Assembly: GCF_000969605.1 (NCBI RefSeq)
Contig: NZ_JZUE01000026.1
Coordinates: 1-64,000 of the forward strand
From: Aquincola tertiaricarbonis
Lineage (GTDB): Bacteria; Pseudomonadota; Gammaproteobacteria; Burkholderiales; Burkholderiaceae_C
Length of the DNA stretch: 64,000 bases
Direction: 5' to 3'
Shown here: in pieces, positions 36,416 through 45,697 of the stretch
Layout of the letters: each line of letters starts with the position of its first letter
Position numbering within the stretch: position 1 is the stretch's first letter
Notes under the pieces: model-generated
Database searches by the model: none
Told to the model about the DNA's origin: nothing
Seen by the model: the letters and a program-made list of their open reading frames with translations, nothing else
Program-made: the position numbers and the translations under genes

Positions 36416-36949
36416 ATGCGTCTCACCACCAAAGGCCGTTTTGCCGTCACCGCGATGATCGATCTGGCCCTGCGGTCGAACAACGGCCCGGTGGCACTCG
36501 CGGCCATCAGCCAGCGCCAGCAGATCTCGCTGTCCTACCTCGAGCAGCTGTTCGGCAAGCTGCGCCGCCATGAGCTGGTCGAGAGCACCCGCGGCCCGGG
36601 CGGCGGTTATTCGCTCGGCCGCAAGTCCGACGAGATCACCGTCGCCGACATCATCGTCGCGGTGGACGAGCCGATCGACGCCACCGGCTGCGCGGGCAAG
36701 GAGAACTGCATGGGCGACGACTCGGGCCGCTGCATGACCCACGACCTGTGGGCCAGCCTGAACACCAAGATGATCGAATTCCTCGACTCCATCACCTTGA
36801 AGAAGCTGGTCGAGGACCAGATCGCCAAGGGCGTGTCGATCGAGGAAGCGCCGGTCAAGCGCGCGATCTCCAGCGTGCCGGTGGTCAAGCCGATCAAGGT
36901 CACGGCGCCGAACTCGGTGTTCGCCCTCGGCTCCGCCTTCTCCAAGTAA
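36416..36949 (+). CDS. iscR: Iron-sulfur cluster regulator IscR
   Basis: A 177-residue Rrf2-family regulator. The winged helix (about 1-75) includes [19 protein letters not shown] and [13 protein letters not shown]. The cluster ligands are C92, C98 and C106 with a histidine at 109 in CMTHDLW; the spacing between the second and third cysteine is two residues longer than in E. coli. AACAGGAG before the ATG is a strong ribosome binding site. It is first in the isc operon and should repress it when it carries a 2Fe-2S cluster. Confidence 0.96.
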   Translation: MRLTTKGRFAVTAMIDLALRSNNGPVALAAISQRQQISLSYLEQLFGKLRRHELVESTRGPGGGYSLGRKSDEITVADIIVAVDEPIDATGCAGKENCMGDDSGRCMTHDLWASLNTKMIEFLDSITLKKLVEDQIAKGVSIEEAPVKRAISSVPVVKPIKVTAPNSVFALGSAFSK

Positions 36950-37015
36950 GCCAGCAACTTCAACGATCCAACCGGCAGGCCTGCCGCGCAAGCGGTGGCC
37001 GCCCAGCATCCCGCC

Positions 37016-38236
37016 ATGGACATGACCCCGCATTTCCCGATCTACATGGACTACGGCGCGACGACGCCGTGCGACCCGCGCGTCGTCGACGCGATGGTGC
37101 CCTGGCTGCGCGAGCACTTCGGCAATCCGGCGTCGCGCAGCCATGCCTGGGGCTGGGAAGCGGAAGAGGCGGTCGAGAAGGCGCGCCAGCAGGTGGCCGA
37201 TCTGGTGGGTGCCGATCCGCGCGAGATCGTGTGGACCTCGGGCGCCACCGAGTCGATCAATCTGGCGCTCAAGGGCGCGGCCAACTTCTACAAGACCCGT
37301 GGCAAGCACATCATCACGGTGAAGACCGAGCACAAGGCCGTGCTCGACACCGTGCGCGAGCTGGAGCGCCAGGGCTTCGACGCCACCTACCTCGACGTCG
37401 AGGAAGACGGCATGCTGGACCTGGAGAAGTTCAAGGCCGCGCTGCGGCCCGACACCATCCTGGTCTCGGTGATGTACGTCAACAACGAGATCGGCGTCAT
37501 CCAGGACATCCCGGCCATCGGCAACCTGTGCCGGGAGAAGGGCATCATCTTCCACGTCGATGCGGCGCAGGCCACCGGCAAGATCCAGATCGACCTGGCC
37601 AACCTGCCCATCGACCTGATGAGCCTGGCCTCGCACAAGACCTACGGCCCCAAGGGCATCGGCGCGCTGTACGTACGCCGCAAGCCGCGGGTGCGCATCG
37701 AGGCACAGATGCACGGTGGCGGCCATGAGCGCGGCATGCGCTCGGGCACGCTGCCCACCCACCAGATCGTCGGCATGGGCGAGGCCTACCGCATTGCCCG
37801 CGAGGAGATGGGTGCCGAGAACGAACGCATCCGCATGCTGCAGCAGCGGCTGATCAACGGCCTGAAGGACATCGAGCAGACCTTCCTGAACGGCCACGCC
37901 GAAAAGCGCGTGCCCCACAACGTGAACATCTCGTTCAACTTCGTGGAGGGCGAGTCGCTGATCATGGGCGTCAAGGGCCTGGCGGTGAGCTCCGGCTCGG
38001 CCTGCACCTCGGCCAGCCTGGAACCCAGCTACGTGCTGCGCGCCCTCGGCCGCAGCGACGAGCTGGCGCACTCGAGCCTGCGCATGACGATCGGCCGCTT
38101 CACCACGCAGGAAGAGATCGACTACGCGGTGGCCACGCTGAAGGACCGCGTGGCCAAGCTGCGCGAGCTGTCCCCCCTGTGGGAAATGTTCAAGGACGGT
38201 GTGGACCTGAGCACCATCCAGTGGTCCGCACATTGA
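37016..38236 (+). CDS. iscS: Cysteine desulfurase IscS
   Basis: A 406-residue PLP enzyme that removes sulfur from cysteine and passes it to Isc[17 protein letters not shown] opens the fold; the PLP-lysine is in [17 protein letters not shown] (near 207) and the persulfide cysteine in [21 protein letters not shown] (near 329). The start may be ATG 37016 or ATG 37022; neither has a strong site, and a GTG at 36995 is also in frame. iscU follows 19 bases later. Confidence 0.96.
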   Translation: MDMTPHFPIYMDYGATTPCDPRVVDAMVPWLREHFGNPASRSHAWGWEAEEAVEKARQQVADLVGADPREIVWTSGATESINLALKGAANFYKTRGKHIITVKTEHKAVLDTVRELERQGFDATYLDVEEDGMLDLEKFKAALRPDTILVSVMYVNNEIGVIQDIPAIGNLCREKGIIFHVDAAQATGKIQIDLANLPIDLMSLASHKTYGPKGIGALYVRRKPRVRIEAQMHGGGHERGMRSGTLPTHQIVGMGEAYRIAREEMGAENERIRMLQQRLINGLKDIEQTFLNGHAEKRVPHNVNISFNFVEGESLIMGVKGLAVSSGSACTSASLEPSYVLRALGRSDELAHSSLRMTIGRFTTQEEIDYAVATLKDRVAKLRELSPLWEMFKDGVDLSTIQWSAH

Positions 38237-38255
38237 GAACCTGAGGAGAACCGAC

Positions 38256-38639
38256 ATGGCATACAGCGAAAAGGTCATCGACCACTACGAGAACCCCCGC
38301 AACGTCGGCGGCTTCGACAAGGGTGACGACACCGTGGGCACCGGCATGGTGGGCGCCCCGGCCTGCGGCGACGTGATGAAGCTGCAGATCAAGGTCAACC
38401 CCGCCACCGGCCTGATCGAGGACGCCAAGTTCAAGACCTACGGCTGCGGCTCGGCCATCGCTTCCAGCTCGCTGGTCACCGAATGGGTGAAGGGCAAGTC
38501 GCTGGACGAGGCGATGTCGATCAAGAACACCCAGATCGCGCAGGAGCTGGCGCTGCCGCCGGTGAAGATCCACTGCTCGATCCTGGCGGAAGACGCGATC
38601 AAGGCCGCCGTCGAGGACTACCGCAAGAAAGTGCAGTAA
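38256..38639 (+). CDS. iscU: Iron-sulfur scaffold protein IscU
   Basis: A 127-residue scaffold on which 2Fe-2S and 4Fe-4S clusters are built. The three cluster cysteines are in GAPACGDVM (near 37), YGCGSAIASSS (near 63) and IHCSILAEDA (near 106), and the partner aspartate is next to the first. The HscA recognition motif LPPVKIHCS is present, as expected with hscA downstream. GAGGAG lies ahead of the ATG. Confidence 0.98.
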   Translation: MAYSEKVIDHYENPRNVGGFDKGDDTVGTGMVGAPACGDVMKLQIKVNPATGLIEDAKFKTYGCGSAIASSSLVTEWVKGKSLDEAMSIKNTQIAQELALPPVKIHCSILAEDAIKAAVEDYRKKVQ

Positions 38640-38648
38640 GGGCGCACG

Positions 38649-38972
38649 ATGGCTGTCACGCTGACCGAAGCCGCCGCGCGGCACGTCACCAAGTACCTGG
38701 CCCGACGCGGCAAGGGCGTGGGCGTGCGGCTCGGCGTCAAGACCACCGGCTGCTCGGGCCTGGCCTACAAGCTGGAGTACGCGGACGACATGGCGCCGGA
38801 AGACATCGTCTTCGAAGGCCATGGCGTCAAGGTGCTGATCGACCCGAAGAGCCTGCCGTACATCGATGGCACCGAACTCGACTTCGTGCGCGAAGGCCTG
38901 AACGAAGGCTTCAAGTTCCACAACCCGCGCGAGAAGGATCGATGCGGCTGTGGCGAGTCGTTCCGCGTCTGA
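38649..38972 (+). CDS. iscA: Iron-sulfur A-type carrier IscA
   Basis: A 107-residue A-type carrier that delivers clusters to targets. The three conserved cysteines are in TTGCSGLAY (near 38) and the C-terminal CGCGESF (near 101 and 103). Length and spacing are canonical. It follows iscU by nine bases and is followed directly by a strong terminator. Confidence 0.97.
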   Translation: MAVTLTEAAARHVTKYLARRGKGVGVRLGVKTTGCSGLAYKLEYADDMAPEDIVFEGHGVKVLIDPKSLPYIDGTELDFVREGLNEGFKFHNPREKDRCGCGESFRV

Positions 38973-38986
38973 TACCTGGCTTCCAC

Positions 38987-39020
38987 GAGCGCGCGGCTGT
39001 CATCGGCCGCGCTTTTTTTT
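38987..39020 (+). terminator. Strong intrinsic terminator inside the isc gene cluster
   Basis: AGCGCGCGGC pairs with GGCCGCGCT around TGTCATC, with one bulge, and is followed by eight consecutive T residues. It begins 15 bases after the iscA stop and ends a few bases before the next start codon. It separates iscRSUA from the genes for the acetyltransferase, hscB, hscA and fdx. Confidence 0.85.
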
Positions 39021-39024
39021 GACC

Positions 39025-39507
39025 GTGAACGACATCCACATCCGCCCCACACGCCCCGACCATCCGCAGGTGGTGGCGCTGCTGGCCGCGCTGGACGACT
39101 ACCTGGCCAGCCTGTATGCCCCGGAGGACAACCACATCCTCGACGTGCAGGCCTTGCTGGCGCCGGAGGTGCACTTCCTGGCGGCCTGGCAGGGCGATCG
39201 CATCGTGGGCTGCGGCGCAGTGCGTCGCATGCCGGCGGAGCCCGAGACCGCGGGCGCGCCGTATGGCGAGATCAAGCGCATGTACGTGGATCCGGAACTG
39301 CGTGGCCGGCGGCTTGCCGAGCGCTTGCTGCAGGCGCTGGAAGACGTGCTGGTGGCCGAGGGCATCGGGCAGGCGCTGCTCGAGACCGGCAGCGACCAGC
39401 ATGCCGCGGTGCGGCTGTACGAGCGCTGCGGCTATGTGCGGCGCGGCCCGTTCGGCGGCTATCCCGACAATGGCCTGAGCGTGTTCTACGGAAAGCGGGT
39501 GAACTGA
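39025..39507 (+). CDS. GNAT-family N-acetyltransferase
   Basis: A 160-residue acetyl-CoA-dependent acetyltransferase. MYVDPELRGRRLAERLLQAL (about 85-105) is the acetyl-CoA binding motif A, and AAVRLYERCGYVRRGPFGGY is motif B. The GTG at 39025 is the best start after the terminator; upstream in-frame sequence lies in iscA. The ribosome binding site is weak (the U run lies in that position). It sits between iscA and hscB, a place not usual in isc operons. Substrate unknown. Confidence 0.85.
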   Translation: MNDIHIRPTRPDHPQVVALLAALDDYLASLYAPEDNHILDVQALLAPEVHFLAAWQGDRIVGCGAVRRMPAEPETAGAPYGEIKRMYVDPELRGRRLAERLLQALEDVLVAEGIGQALLETGSDQHAAVRLYERCGYVRRGPFGGYPDNGLSVFYGKRVN

Positions 39508-39520
39508 TGGGCAGGGCGGC

Positions 39521-40048
39521 ATGAACCTGGGCGACGACGACTTCACGCTGTTCGGCCTGCCGCAGCGCTTTGCGCTCGACCGGGCCGACCTGGACCAGCG
39601 CTGGCGCCGGCTGCAGGGCCAGGTGCATCCCGACCGCTTCGCCGCCGAGGGCGGCGCGGCGCAGCGCGTGGCGATGCAGTGGTCGGTGCGGGTGAACGAG
39701 GCCTATGGCCGGCTGAAGCAGCCGCTGCAGCGCGCCGCCTACCTGTGCGAGCTGCGCGGCGCGCCGATCGAGGCCGAGAACAACACGGCCATGCCCGCGG
39801 CCTTCCTGATGCAGCAGATGGAGTGGCGCGAAGCGCTGGACGACGCACGCGACGTGGCTTCGGTGGAGGCGCTGGACGCCGAGGTGCGGCAGGCCGAAGC
39901 GGCATTGATCGCCGAGCTCGACACGCTGCTGGCCGAGAACGCCGACGCGGCGGCTGCGAAGCAGGCCGCGCAGCGGGTCAGAGCCCTCATGTTCGTCGCG
40001 CGCTTTCGTGATGACATCGACCGCCGCCTGGACGGCTTGGGACAATAA
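39521..40048 (+). CDS. hscB: Fe-S assembly co-chaperone HscB
   Basis: A 175-residue J-domain co-chaperone that brings IscU to HscA. The N-terminal J domain (about 8-75) contains the HPD motif in QVHPDRFA, and the C-terminal three-helix domain (about 90-170) binds Isc[14 protein letters not shown] at the start is typical. It follows the GNAT gene by 13 bases and precedes hscA by eight. Confidence 0.95.
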   Translation: MNLGDDDFTLFGLPQRFALDRADLDQRWRRLQGQVHPDRFAAEGGAAQRVAMQWSVRVNEAYGRLKQPLQRAAYLCELRGAPIEAENNTAMPAAFLMQQMEWREALDDARDVASVEALDAEVRQAEAALIAELDTLLAENADAAAAKQAAQRVRALMFVARFRDDIDRRLDGLGQ

Positions 40049-40056
40049 GAACACTT

Positions 40057-41916
40057 ATGGCATTGCTCCAGATCTCCGAACCGGGCCAGGCGCCCGACCC
40101 CCACCAGCGTCGCATCGCAGTGGGCATCGACCTCGGCACCACGCATTCGCTGGTGGCCGCCGTGCGCCACGGCGTGGCCGAGTGCCTGCCCGACGGCCAG
40201 GGCCGCGCGATCCTGCCTTCAGCGGTGCGCTACCTCGAAGGCAACGGCCGCCAGATCGGCGCCGCCGCGCTGGCCGCACAGGCCGAGGACCCGGAGAACA
40301 CCATCGTCTCCGTCAAGCGCTTCATGGGCCGGTCGCTGTCCGACATCGAGGGCCATGCCAAGCTGCCGTACCGCTTCGTCGACCAGCCGGGCATGGTGGC
40401 CCTCGAGACGCGTGCCGGCATCAAGTCGCCGGTGGAGGTGTCGGCCGAGATCCTGGCCACGCTGCGCCAGCGCGCGGAAGACACCTTCGACGCCGACGAG
40501 ATCTTCGGCGCGGTAATCACCGTGCCGGCCTACTTCGACGATGCCCAGCGCCAGGCCACCAAGGACGCGGCGCAGCTGGCCGGCCTGAACGTGCTGCGGC
40601 TCATCAACGAGCCCACTGCTGCCGCCGTGGCCTACGGCCTGGACAACGGCAGCGAAGGCCTGTACGCGGTGTACGACCTGGGCGGCGGCACCTTCGACAT
40701 CTCGCTGCTGCGCCTGGCGCGCGGTGTGTTCGAGGTGGTGGCCACCGGCGGCGATGCGGCCCTGGGCGGCGACGACTTCGACGGCGCCCTGGCCGACTGG
40801 GCGCTGCAGCAGGCCGGCCGCAGCGCTGCCAGCGCGCAGGACAAGCGGGCGCTGCTGGTGGCCGCCCGCGCCGCGAAGGAGCGCCTGACCGACGCGCCGC
40901 AGGCCACGCTGTCTGCCACGCTGGCCGACGGCCCGCTGGCGGTGGAGGTCAGCCGCGCGCAGTTCGACGTGCTCACCCGGCCGCTGATCGACCGCACGCT
41001 GGCCTCGGTCAAGCGCGTGCTGCGCGATGCCCGGGTGCAGCGCGACGAAGTGCAGGGCGTGGTGCTGGTGGGCGGCTCCACCCGCATGCCGTCGGTGCGT
41101 GCGGCGGTGGCCGAGGCCTTCGGCCGCGAGCCGCTGACCAACGTCAATCCCGACGAAGTGGTGGCCATCGGCGCGGCGCTGCAGGCCAACCAGCTGGCCG
41201 GCAATGCGCCGGACGGCGAGATCCTGCTGCTGGACGTGATCCCGCTGTCCCTGGGCCTGGAAACCATGGGCGGCCTGGTGGAGCGCGTGATCGAGCGCAA
41301 CAGCACCATCCCGACTGCCAAGGCGCAGGAGTTCACCACCTACCAGGACGGCCAGACCGCCATGGCCATCCATGTGGTGCAGGGCGAGCGCGAACTGGTG
41401 AGCGACTGCCGCTCGCTGGCGCGCTTCGAGCTGCGCGGCATACCGCCGATGGTGGCTGGCGCGGCGCGCATCCGCGTCACCTTCGAGGTGGATGCGGACG
41501 GGCTGCTGAACGTCTCTGCCAAGGAGATGCACTCGGGCGTGGAAGCCGCCATCGTCGTCAAGCCCAGCTACGGCCTGGCCGACGACGACATCGCCCGCAT
41601 GCTCAGCGAAGGCTTCGCGCAGGCCGAGACCGACATGGCCGCCCGCGCGCTGCGCGAATCGCGGGTGGAGGCCGACCGCATGCTGCTGGCCACCCGCTCG
41701 GCGCTGGACGCCGATGGCGACCTGCTGAGCGGCGCCGAGCGCACCGAGATCGAGCACCTGATGCAGCGTGTGCGCGACATCGCCACGCAGGACCACCACC
41801 ACGACATCGACGCCGCCGTGGAAGCGCTGGCCCAGGGCACCGAAGCCTTTGCGGCCATGCGCATGAACCGCGGCATCCGCCAGGCGCTGGCGGGCCGCAA
41901 CATCGACGACGTCTGA
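40057..41916 (+). CDS. hscA: Hsp70-type Fe-S chaperone HscA
   Basis: A 619-residue Hsp70 homologue specialised for transferring clusters from IscU. The ATPase domain has [12 protein letters not shown] (about 27-38), [15 protein letters not shown] (about 206) and [14 protein letters not shown] (about 340). The C-terminal substrate-binding part begins near 400 with [14 protein letters not shown]. HscA rather than DnaK is indicated by the hscB-hscA-fdx order and by the absence of a charged EEVD-like tail. Confidence 0.97.
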   Translation: MALLQISEPGQAPDPHQRRIAVGIDLGTTHSLVAAVRHGVAECLPDGQGRAILPSAVRYLEGNGRQIGAAALAAQAEDPENTIVSVKRFMGRSLSDIEGHAKLPYRFVDQPGMVALETRAGIKSPVEVSAEILATLRQRAEDTFDADEIFGAVITVPAYFDDAQRQATKDAAQLAGLNVLRLINEPTAAAVAYGLDNGSEGLYAVYDLGGGTFDISLLRLARGVFEVVATGGDAALGGDDFDGALADWALQQAGRSAASAQDKRALLVAARAAKERLTDAPQATLSATLADGPLAVEVSRAQFDVLTRPLIDRTLASVKRVLRDARVQRDEVQGVVLVGGSTRMPSVRAAVAEAFGREPLTNVNPDEVVAIGAALQANQLAGNAPDGEILLLDVIPLSLGLETMGGLVERVIERNSTIPTAKAQEFTTYQDGQTAMAIHVVQGERELVSDCRSLARFELRGIPPMVAGAARIRVTFEVDADGLLNVSAKEMHSGVEAAIVVKPSYGLADDDIARMLSEGFAQAETDMAARALRESRVEADRMLLATRSALDADGDLLSGAERTEIEHLMQRVRDIATQDHHHDIDAAVEALAQGTEAFAAMRMNRGIRQALAGRNIDDV

Positions 41917-41936
41917 AGAACGAGACCGCCACCGCC

Positions 41937-42275
41937 ATGCCCGTCATCAAGATCCTGCCGCACGCCGAACTCTGCCCCGAAGGCCGCGCCATCGAGGCGC
42001 CCGCGGGCACCTCGGTGTGCGAGGCGCTGCTGGAAAACGGCATCGAGATCGAGCACGCCTGCGAGATGAGTTGCGCCTGCACCACCTGCCACGTGGTGGT
42101 GCGTGAAGGCTATGCCTCGCTCGGCGAGCCCGACGAGAGCGAGGAAGACCTGCTGGACCGCGCCTGGGGCCTGGAGCCGCAGTCGCGCCTGTCCTGCCAG
42201 GCCATCCTGGCGGCCACCGACGTGACGATCGAGATCCCGAAGTACACGATCAACCACGCGCGCGAGAAGCATTGA
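41937..42275 (+). CDS. fdx: ISC-type 2Fe-2S ferredoxin
   Basis: A 112-residue adrenodoxin-type ferredoxin that supplies electrons for cluster assembly. The ligands are C42, C48 and C51 in ACEMSCACTTCHVVV and a fourth cysteine in RLSCQAIL near 87. It is the last recognised isc gene; iscX was not found after it. The start is 20 bases after the hscA stop. Confidence 0.97.
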   Translation: MPVIKILPHAELCPEGRAIEAPAGTSVCEALLENGIEIEHACEMSCACTTCHVVVREGYASLGEPDESEEDLLDRAWGLEPQSRLSCQAILAATDVTIEIPKYTINHAREKH

Positions 42276-42323
42276 GCGGCGTGCCGCACTAAAGTGGGTG
42301 CGGCCTCGCCCCGCCACGGGGCG

Positions 42324-42351
42324 AAAAAAAACCTCCCGGGTGAGCGGGAGG
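42324..42351 (-). terminator. Intrinsic terminator of the nrtABD operon
   Basis: On the minus strand, CCTCCCG pairs with CGGGAGG (extended by two A-T pairs) around a six-base loop, followed by eight T residues. It lies about 140 bases after the nrtD stop. A second perfect hairpin CGCCCCG-CCA-CGGGGCG sits at 42307-42323 next to it; in the plus direction it follows fdx by 31 bases and may end that transcript, although it is followed by A residues. The rest of 42352-42492 shows nothing recognisable. Confidence 0.8.
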
Positions 42352-42492
42352 TTGGACAAAACGGGCTCCTGTGCCCTGCTGAGGAGATAGACAGACACCG
42401 CGAGGTGTCGACCTACCCGAAAGCAACGTGCGTGCCAGCGTTGTGTGCCCCAACCAGCAAGGGATCGGGGACTTGCGCAGGCGACGCGGTTA

Positions 42493-43293
42493 TCAGGCCG
42501 CAGCCTTCTCGACGTGGCCGTGCCGCGTGTACAGGAAGTCCAGCACCTGCTTGCGGTAGTGCACGTATTCCGCGTTCTCGGCCAGCGCCACCCGGTCGCG
42601 CGGGCGCGGCAGGGCGATGGACAGGATCTCGCCGATGGTGGCGGCCGGGCCGTTGGTCATCATCACGATGCGGTCGGACAGCAGCACCGCCTCGTCCACG
42701 TCGTGCGTCACCATCACCACGGTGCTGCGGGTGCGCGCCACGATCTTCAGCAGCTCGTCCTGCAGGTGGGCGCGGGTCAGCGCGTCCAGCGCGCCGAAGG
42801 GCTCGTCCATCAGCAGCACCTTGGGCTCCATGGCCAGCGCACGGGCGATGCCCACGCGCTGCTTCATGCCGCCGCTGATCTCGTGCGGGCGCTTGGCCGT
42901 GGCGTGGGCCATGCCCACCAGTTCCAGCGCCGCCTGGGCACGGGCCTGCAGCTGCGCCTTGGTCTCGCGGCCGCCGAACACCCGCTCCACGCCCAGGTGC
43001 ACGTTCTCCTGGCAGGTGAGCCAGGGCAGCAGCGAATGGTTCTGGAACACCACCGCGCGTTCCGGACCCGGCGCGGCGATCTCGCGGCCGTCGCAGATCA
43101 GCGCGCCGGCGCTGGGCTTGGTCAGCCCGGCGATCAGGTTCAGCAGCGTGCTCTTGCCGCAACCGGAATGGCCGATCAGCGTGATGAACTCGCCCTGGGC
43201 GACCTGCAGGTTGATGTCGCGCAGCGCGTGGAAGCGGCCCTTGCGGGTGTCGAAGACCATCTCGGCCTGTTCCACCTGGATGAATGCGGTCAT
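42493..43293 (-). CDS. nrtD: Nitrate ABC transporter ATP-binding protein
   Basis: A 266-residue ATPase. Walker A GHSGCGKST (near 41), the signature ISGGMKQRVGIARAL (near 140) and Walker B VLLMDEPFGALDALTR are clear. The sequence falls in the nitrate/taurine/sulfonate import branch, and MVTHDVDEAVLLSDRIVMMTNGP is the nitrate type. It has no C-terminal NrtA-like domain, so it is the NrtD rather than NrtC form. It is third in nrtA-nrtB-nrtD. Confidence 0.93.
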   Translation of the reverse strand: MTAFIQVEQAEMVFDTRKGRFHALRDINLQVAQGEFITLIGHSGCGKSTLLNLIAGLTKPSAGALICDGREIAAPGPERAVVFQNHSLLPWLTCQENVHLGVERVFGGRETKAQLQARAQAALELVGMAHATAKRPHEISGGMKQRVGIARALAMEPKVLLMDEPFGALDALTRAHLQDELLKIVARTRSTVVMVTHDVDEAVLLSDRIVMMTNGPAATIGEILSIALPRPRDRVALAENAEYVHYRKQVLDFLYTRHGHVEKAAA

Positions 43294-43309
43294 GGCGATG
43301 GCTCCGGTG

Positions 43310-44188
43310 TCAGTGGTCGAAGGAGAAGCGCCGGGCCACCGCCATCAGCAGCTGCTCCAGCAGCAGGCCCACGATGCCGATGACGAAGATGGCGATCAGG
43401 ATGTGCTGAACGTTGAGGTTGTTCCACTCGTCCCACACCCAGAAGCCGATGCCCACGCCGCCGGTCAGCATCTCGGCCGCGACGATCACCAGCCAGGCGG
43501 TGCCCACCGACAGCCGCACGCCGGTGAGCATGTACGGCAGCACGGCCGGGAACAGGATGCGGGTGACCACCTTCCACTCGCTCAGGTCCAGCACCCGAGC
43601 GACGTTCAGGTAGTCCTGCGGCACCCGCTGCACGCCCACCGCGGTGTTGATCACCATCGGCCAGATGGAGCAGATGAAGATGGTCCAGATCGCGGCCGGG
43701 TTGGCGGCCTTGAACACCAGCAGGCCGATGGGCAGCCAGGCCAGCGGCGATACCGGCCGCAGCAGGCTGATCAGCGGGTTGACCATGCGGTTGAGGAACT
43801 CGAAGCGGCCGATGAGAAAGCCCAGCGGAATGCCCACCAGCGCCGCCAGGCCGAAGCCCACGCCCACCCGCTCCAGCGAGAACAGGATGTTCCAGCCGAT
43901 GCCCTGGTCGTTGGGCCCGTTGCTGTAGAACGGGTCGGCGAACAACTTGACCGCCGCCTCGAAGGTGGCCAGCGGCGTGGGAAAGGTGGTGCTGCCCTGG
44001 GTGAGCAAGCCCCACACGCCCACCAGCAGGGCGATGCCCACCACCGGCGGCAGCACCGTCATCCACAGCGCGCGGAAGTCGAACGGCGCGCGCGGCGGGG
44101 CCGGCGGGCGGGCCGGGGCGGATGGCGGCTGGGTGGCCGCCGCAGGAGCGGCTTCCGCCGAAGGCGAATGGAAAACGGCACTGACCAT
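43310..44188 (-). CDS. nrtB: Nitrate ABC transporter permease
   Basis: A 292-residue inner-membrane permease with about six helices of the BPD_transp_1 type and the EAA-like loop in VARVLDLSEWKVVTRILFPAVLP. The N-terminal 40 residues are alanine/proline-rich and cytoplasmic. The ATG at 44188 is chosen because AAGGAAG lies directly upstream; a further in-frame ATG at 44266 would run into nrtA. It pairs with the ATPase gene 16 bases downstream. Confidence 0.93.
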   Translation of the reverse strand: MVSAVFHSPSAEAAPAAATQPPSAPARPPAPPRAPFDFRALWMTVLPPVVGIALLVGVWGLLTQGSTTFPTPLATFEAAVKLFADPFYSNGPNDQGIGWNILFSLERVGVGFGLAALVGIPLGFLIGRFEFLNRMVNPLISLLRPVSPLAWLPIGLLVFKAANPAAIWTIFICSIWPMVINTAVGVQRVPQDYLNVARVLDLSEWKVVTRILFPAVLPYMLTGVRLSVGTAWLVIVAAEMLTGGVGIGFWVWDEWNNLNVQHILIAIFVIGIVGLLLEQLLMAVARRFSFDH

Positions 44189-44208
44189 GATGCTTCCTTG
44201 GTGACCGC

Positions 44209-45468
44209 TCACGCGGCCTTGATCTTGAAGCCGTCGGCGTACTTGGCCGGCTCCTTGCCATCCCACACCACGCCGTCGATCAGCTTGCTGCTGCGCATGG
44301 CGTCCTTGGGCACGCTGATCTTCATCGCGCTGGCCACTTGCCTATACAAGTCGACCTGGTTGATCTGCTTGGCCACGCCCAGGTAGTCCGGGTGCTCGCG
44401 CAGCAGGCCCCAGCGCTTGTGCTGGGTGAGGAACCACATGCCGTCCGACAGGTACGGGAAGTTCACCGCGCCGTCGTTGAAGAACTTCATGTGGTTGGGG
44501 TCGTCCCAGGTCTTGCCCATGCCGTCCTGGTAGCGGCCCAGGATGCGCTGGTTGATCGCGTCGACATTGGTGTTGACGTAGCTCTTGTCGGCCACGGTCT
44601 CGGCCATCTTCAGCTTGTTCTGCAGGCTGGCGTCGATCCAGCGGCTGGCTTCCAGCACGGCCATCATCACCGCGCGGGTGGTGTTGGGGTACTTCTTGGT
44701 GAACTCGCCGGTGGTGCCCAGCACCTTCTCCGGGTGGTCCTTCCAGATGTCCTGCGTGGTCACGGCGGTGATGCCGATGCCGTCCATGATGGCGCGGTGG
44801 CCCCAGGGCTCGCCCACGCAGTAGCCGTCCATGTTGCCCACGCGCATGTTGGCCACCATCTGCGGCGGCGGCACGGTGATGACCTTGGCGTCCTTCATGG
44901 GGTTGATGCCCACGCTGGCCATCCAGTAGTACAGCCACATGGCGTGGGTGCCGGTGGGGAAGGTCTGCGCGAAGGTGTAGTCGCGCTTTTCCGCCGCCAT
45001 GGCCTTGGCCAGCGAGGCGCCGTCCACCGCGCCCTTGTCGGCCAGCTTCTTCGACAGCGTGATGGCCTGGCCGTTGTTGTTCAGGGTCATGAGCACGGCC
45101 ATGTCCTTGCCCTTGTTGCCCGGCATGCCCACGCCCAGGTGCACGCCGTAGATCAGGCCGTACAGCACATGCGCCATGTCCAGCTCGCCGTTGACCAGCT
45201 TGTCGCGCACGCCCGCCCAGGAGGCTTCCTTGGTGGGGATGATCTTCACGCCGTACTTCTTGTCGAAGCCCAGCACCGAGGCCATCACCACCGACGCGCA
45301 GTCGGTCAGCGGGATGAAGCCGATGCGCACTTCCTCCTTCTCGGGCTTGTCGGAGCCCTGCGCGTACACGGCGGTGTTGAGGCCGGGCACGACGCCCGCG
45401 GCCGTGGTGGCTGCGGCGGCGGCGACGAGGTTGCGGCGTCCCATGTTGATCTGATCCTTGGCTGGCAT
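44209..45468 (-). CDS. nrtA: Nitrate ABC transporter substrate-binding protein
   Basis: A 419-residue binding protein of the NrtA/CmpA family. A signal sequence with twin arginines (MGRRNLVAAAAATTAAG, R11-R12) suggests Tat-type export to the periplasm. The mature part has IGFIPLTDCASVVMA, FPTGTHAMWLYYWMAS, MDGYCVGEPWGHRAI and WKDHPEKVLGTTGEF, the typical nitrate/bicarbonate binding-protein segments. The exported form argues for transport rather than for the cytoplasmic sensor NasS. A long leader with a sigma-54 promoter and antitermination elements precedes it. Confidence 0.93.
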   Translation of the reverse strand: MPAKDQINMGRRNLVAAAAATTAAGVVPGLNTAVYAQGSDKPEKEEVRIGFIPLTDCASVVMASVLGFDKKYGVKIIPTKEASWAGVRDKLVNGELDMAHVLYGLIYGVHLGVGMPGNKGKDMAVLMTLNNNGQAITLSKKLADKGAVDGASLAKAMAAEKRDYTFAQTFPTGTHAMWLYYWMASVGINPMKDAKVITVPPPQMVANMRVGNMDGYCVGEPWGHRAIMDGIGITAVTTQDIWKDHPEKVLGTTGEFTKKYPNTTRAVMMAVLEASRWIDASLQNKLKMAETVADKSYVNTNVDAINQRILGRYQDGMGKTWDDPNHMKFFNDGAVNFPYLSDGMWFLTQHKRWGLLREHPDYLGVAKQINQVDLYRQVASAMKISVPKDAMRSSKLIDGVVWDGKEPAKYADGFKIKAA

Positions 45469-45502
45469 GTGGTCCCCGATGCTGACAGGCTGAAAGGCAA
45501 AA

Positions 45503-45556
45503 CAAAAAGGCGTCCCTCACAGGCCCCGGGCTTCGCCTCGGGGTGTGGGGGACGCC
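45503..45556 (-). terminator. Leader terminator (attenuator) ahead of nrtA
   Basis: On the minus strand, GGCGTCC pairs with GGACGCC across a larger structured loop containing CCCCGAGGCG and CCCGGGGCC, and is followed by TTTTTGTTTTG. It lies 34 bases before the nrtA ATG, so it would stop transcription unless antitermination occurs. Together with the two upstream hexaloop hairpins this is the standard layout of a NasT- or NasR-controlled leader. Confidence 0.8.
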
Positions 45557-45575
45557 TTCGTCCTTGTCTCGTGCC

Positions 45576-45625
45576 GCGCCAACGCTGGCGCACCACGATG
45601 TGTTCAGGAGATCGCCGTTGACCTC
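45576..45625 (-). promoter_or_regulatory. ANTAR-target RNA: two hexaloop hairpins in the nrtA leader
   Basis: Hairpin 1 (45608-45625, minus strand) is GAGGTC-AACGGC-GATCTC and hairpin 2 (45576-45591) is GCGCC-AGCGTT-GGCGC. Both loops have six bases with A at position 1 and G at position 4, the feature described for RNAs recognised by ANTAR proteins. A 16-base linker joins them, and the terminator begins 19 bases further on. Hairpin 1 starts about six bases after the predicted sigma-54 start site. Binding of NasT should allow read-through into nrtABD. Confidence 0.8.
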
Positions 45626-45641
45626 TTGCTGCGCTACAAAA

Positions 45642-45657
45642 CGCAAGCGCCGTGCCA
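45642..45657 (-). promoter_or_regulatory. Sigma-54 (-24/-12) promoter of nrtABD
   Basis: The minus strand reads TGGCACGGCGCTTGCG, matching TGGCACG-N4-TTGC fully. It lies just after the nasT stop, and the -12 C at 45643 predicts a start near 45631. nrtABD therefore has its own nitrogen-controlled promoter although nasT is upstream on the same strand. Activator binding sites would fall within nasT and were not identified. Confidence 0.85.
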
Positions 45658-45697
45658 GCGAAATCGCCCCGGCTTGGTGCCGCAGCGGCTTGCTTGT

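Noticed and set aside
44209-45468. NasS (cytoplasmic nitrate sensor) instead of NrtA
   Set aside because: A twin-arginine export signal is present and transporter permease and ATPase genes follow directly, which favours NrtA.
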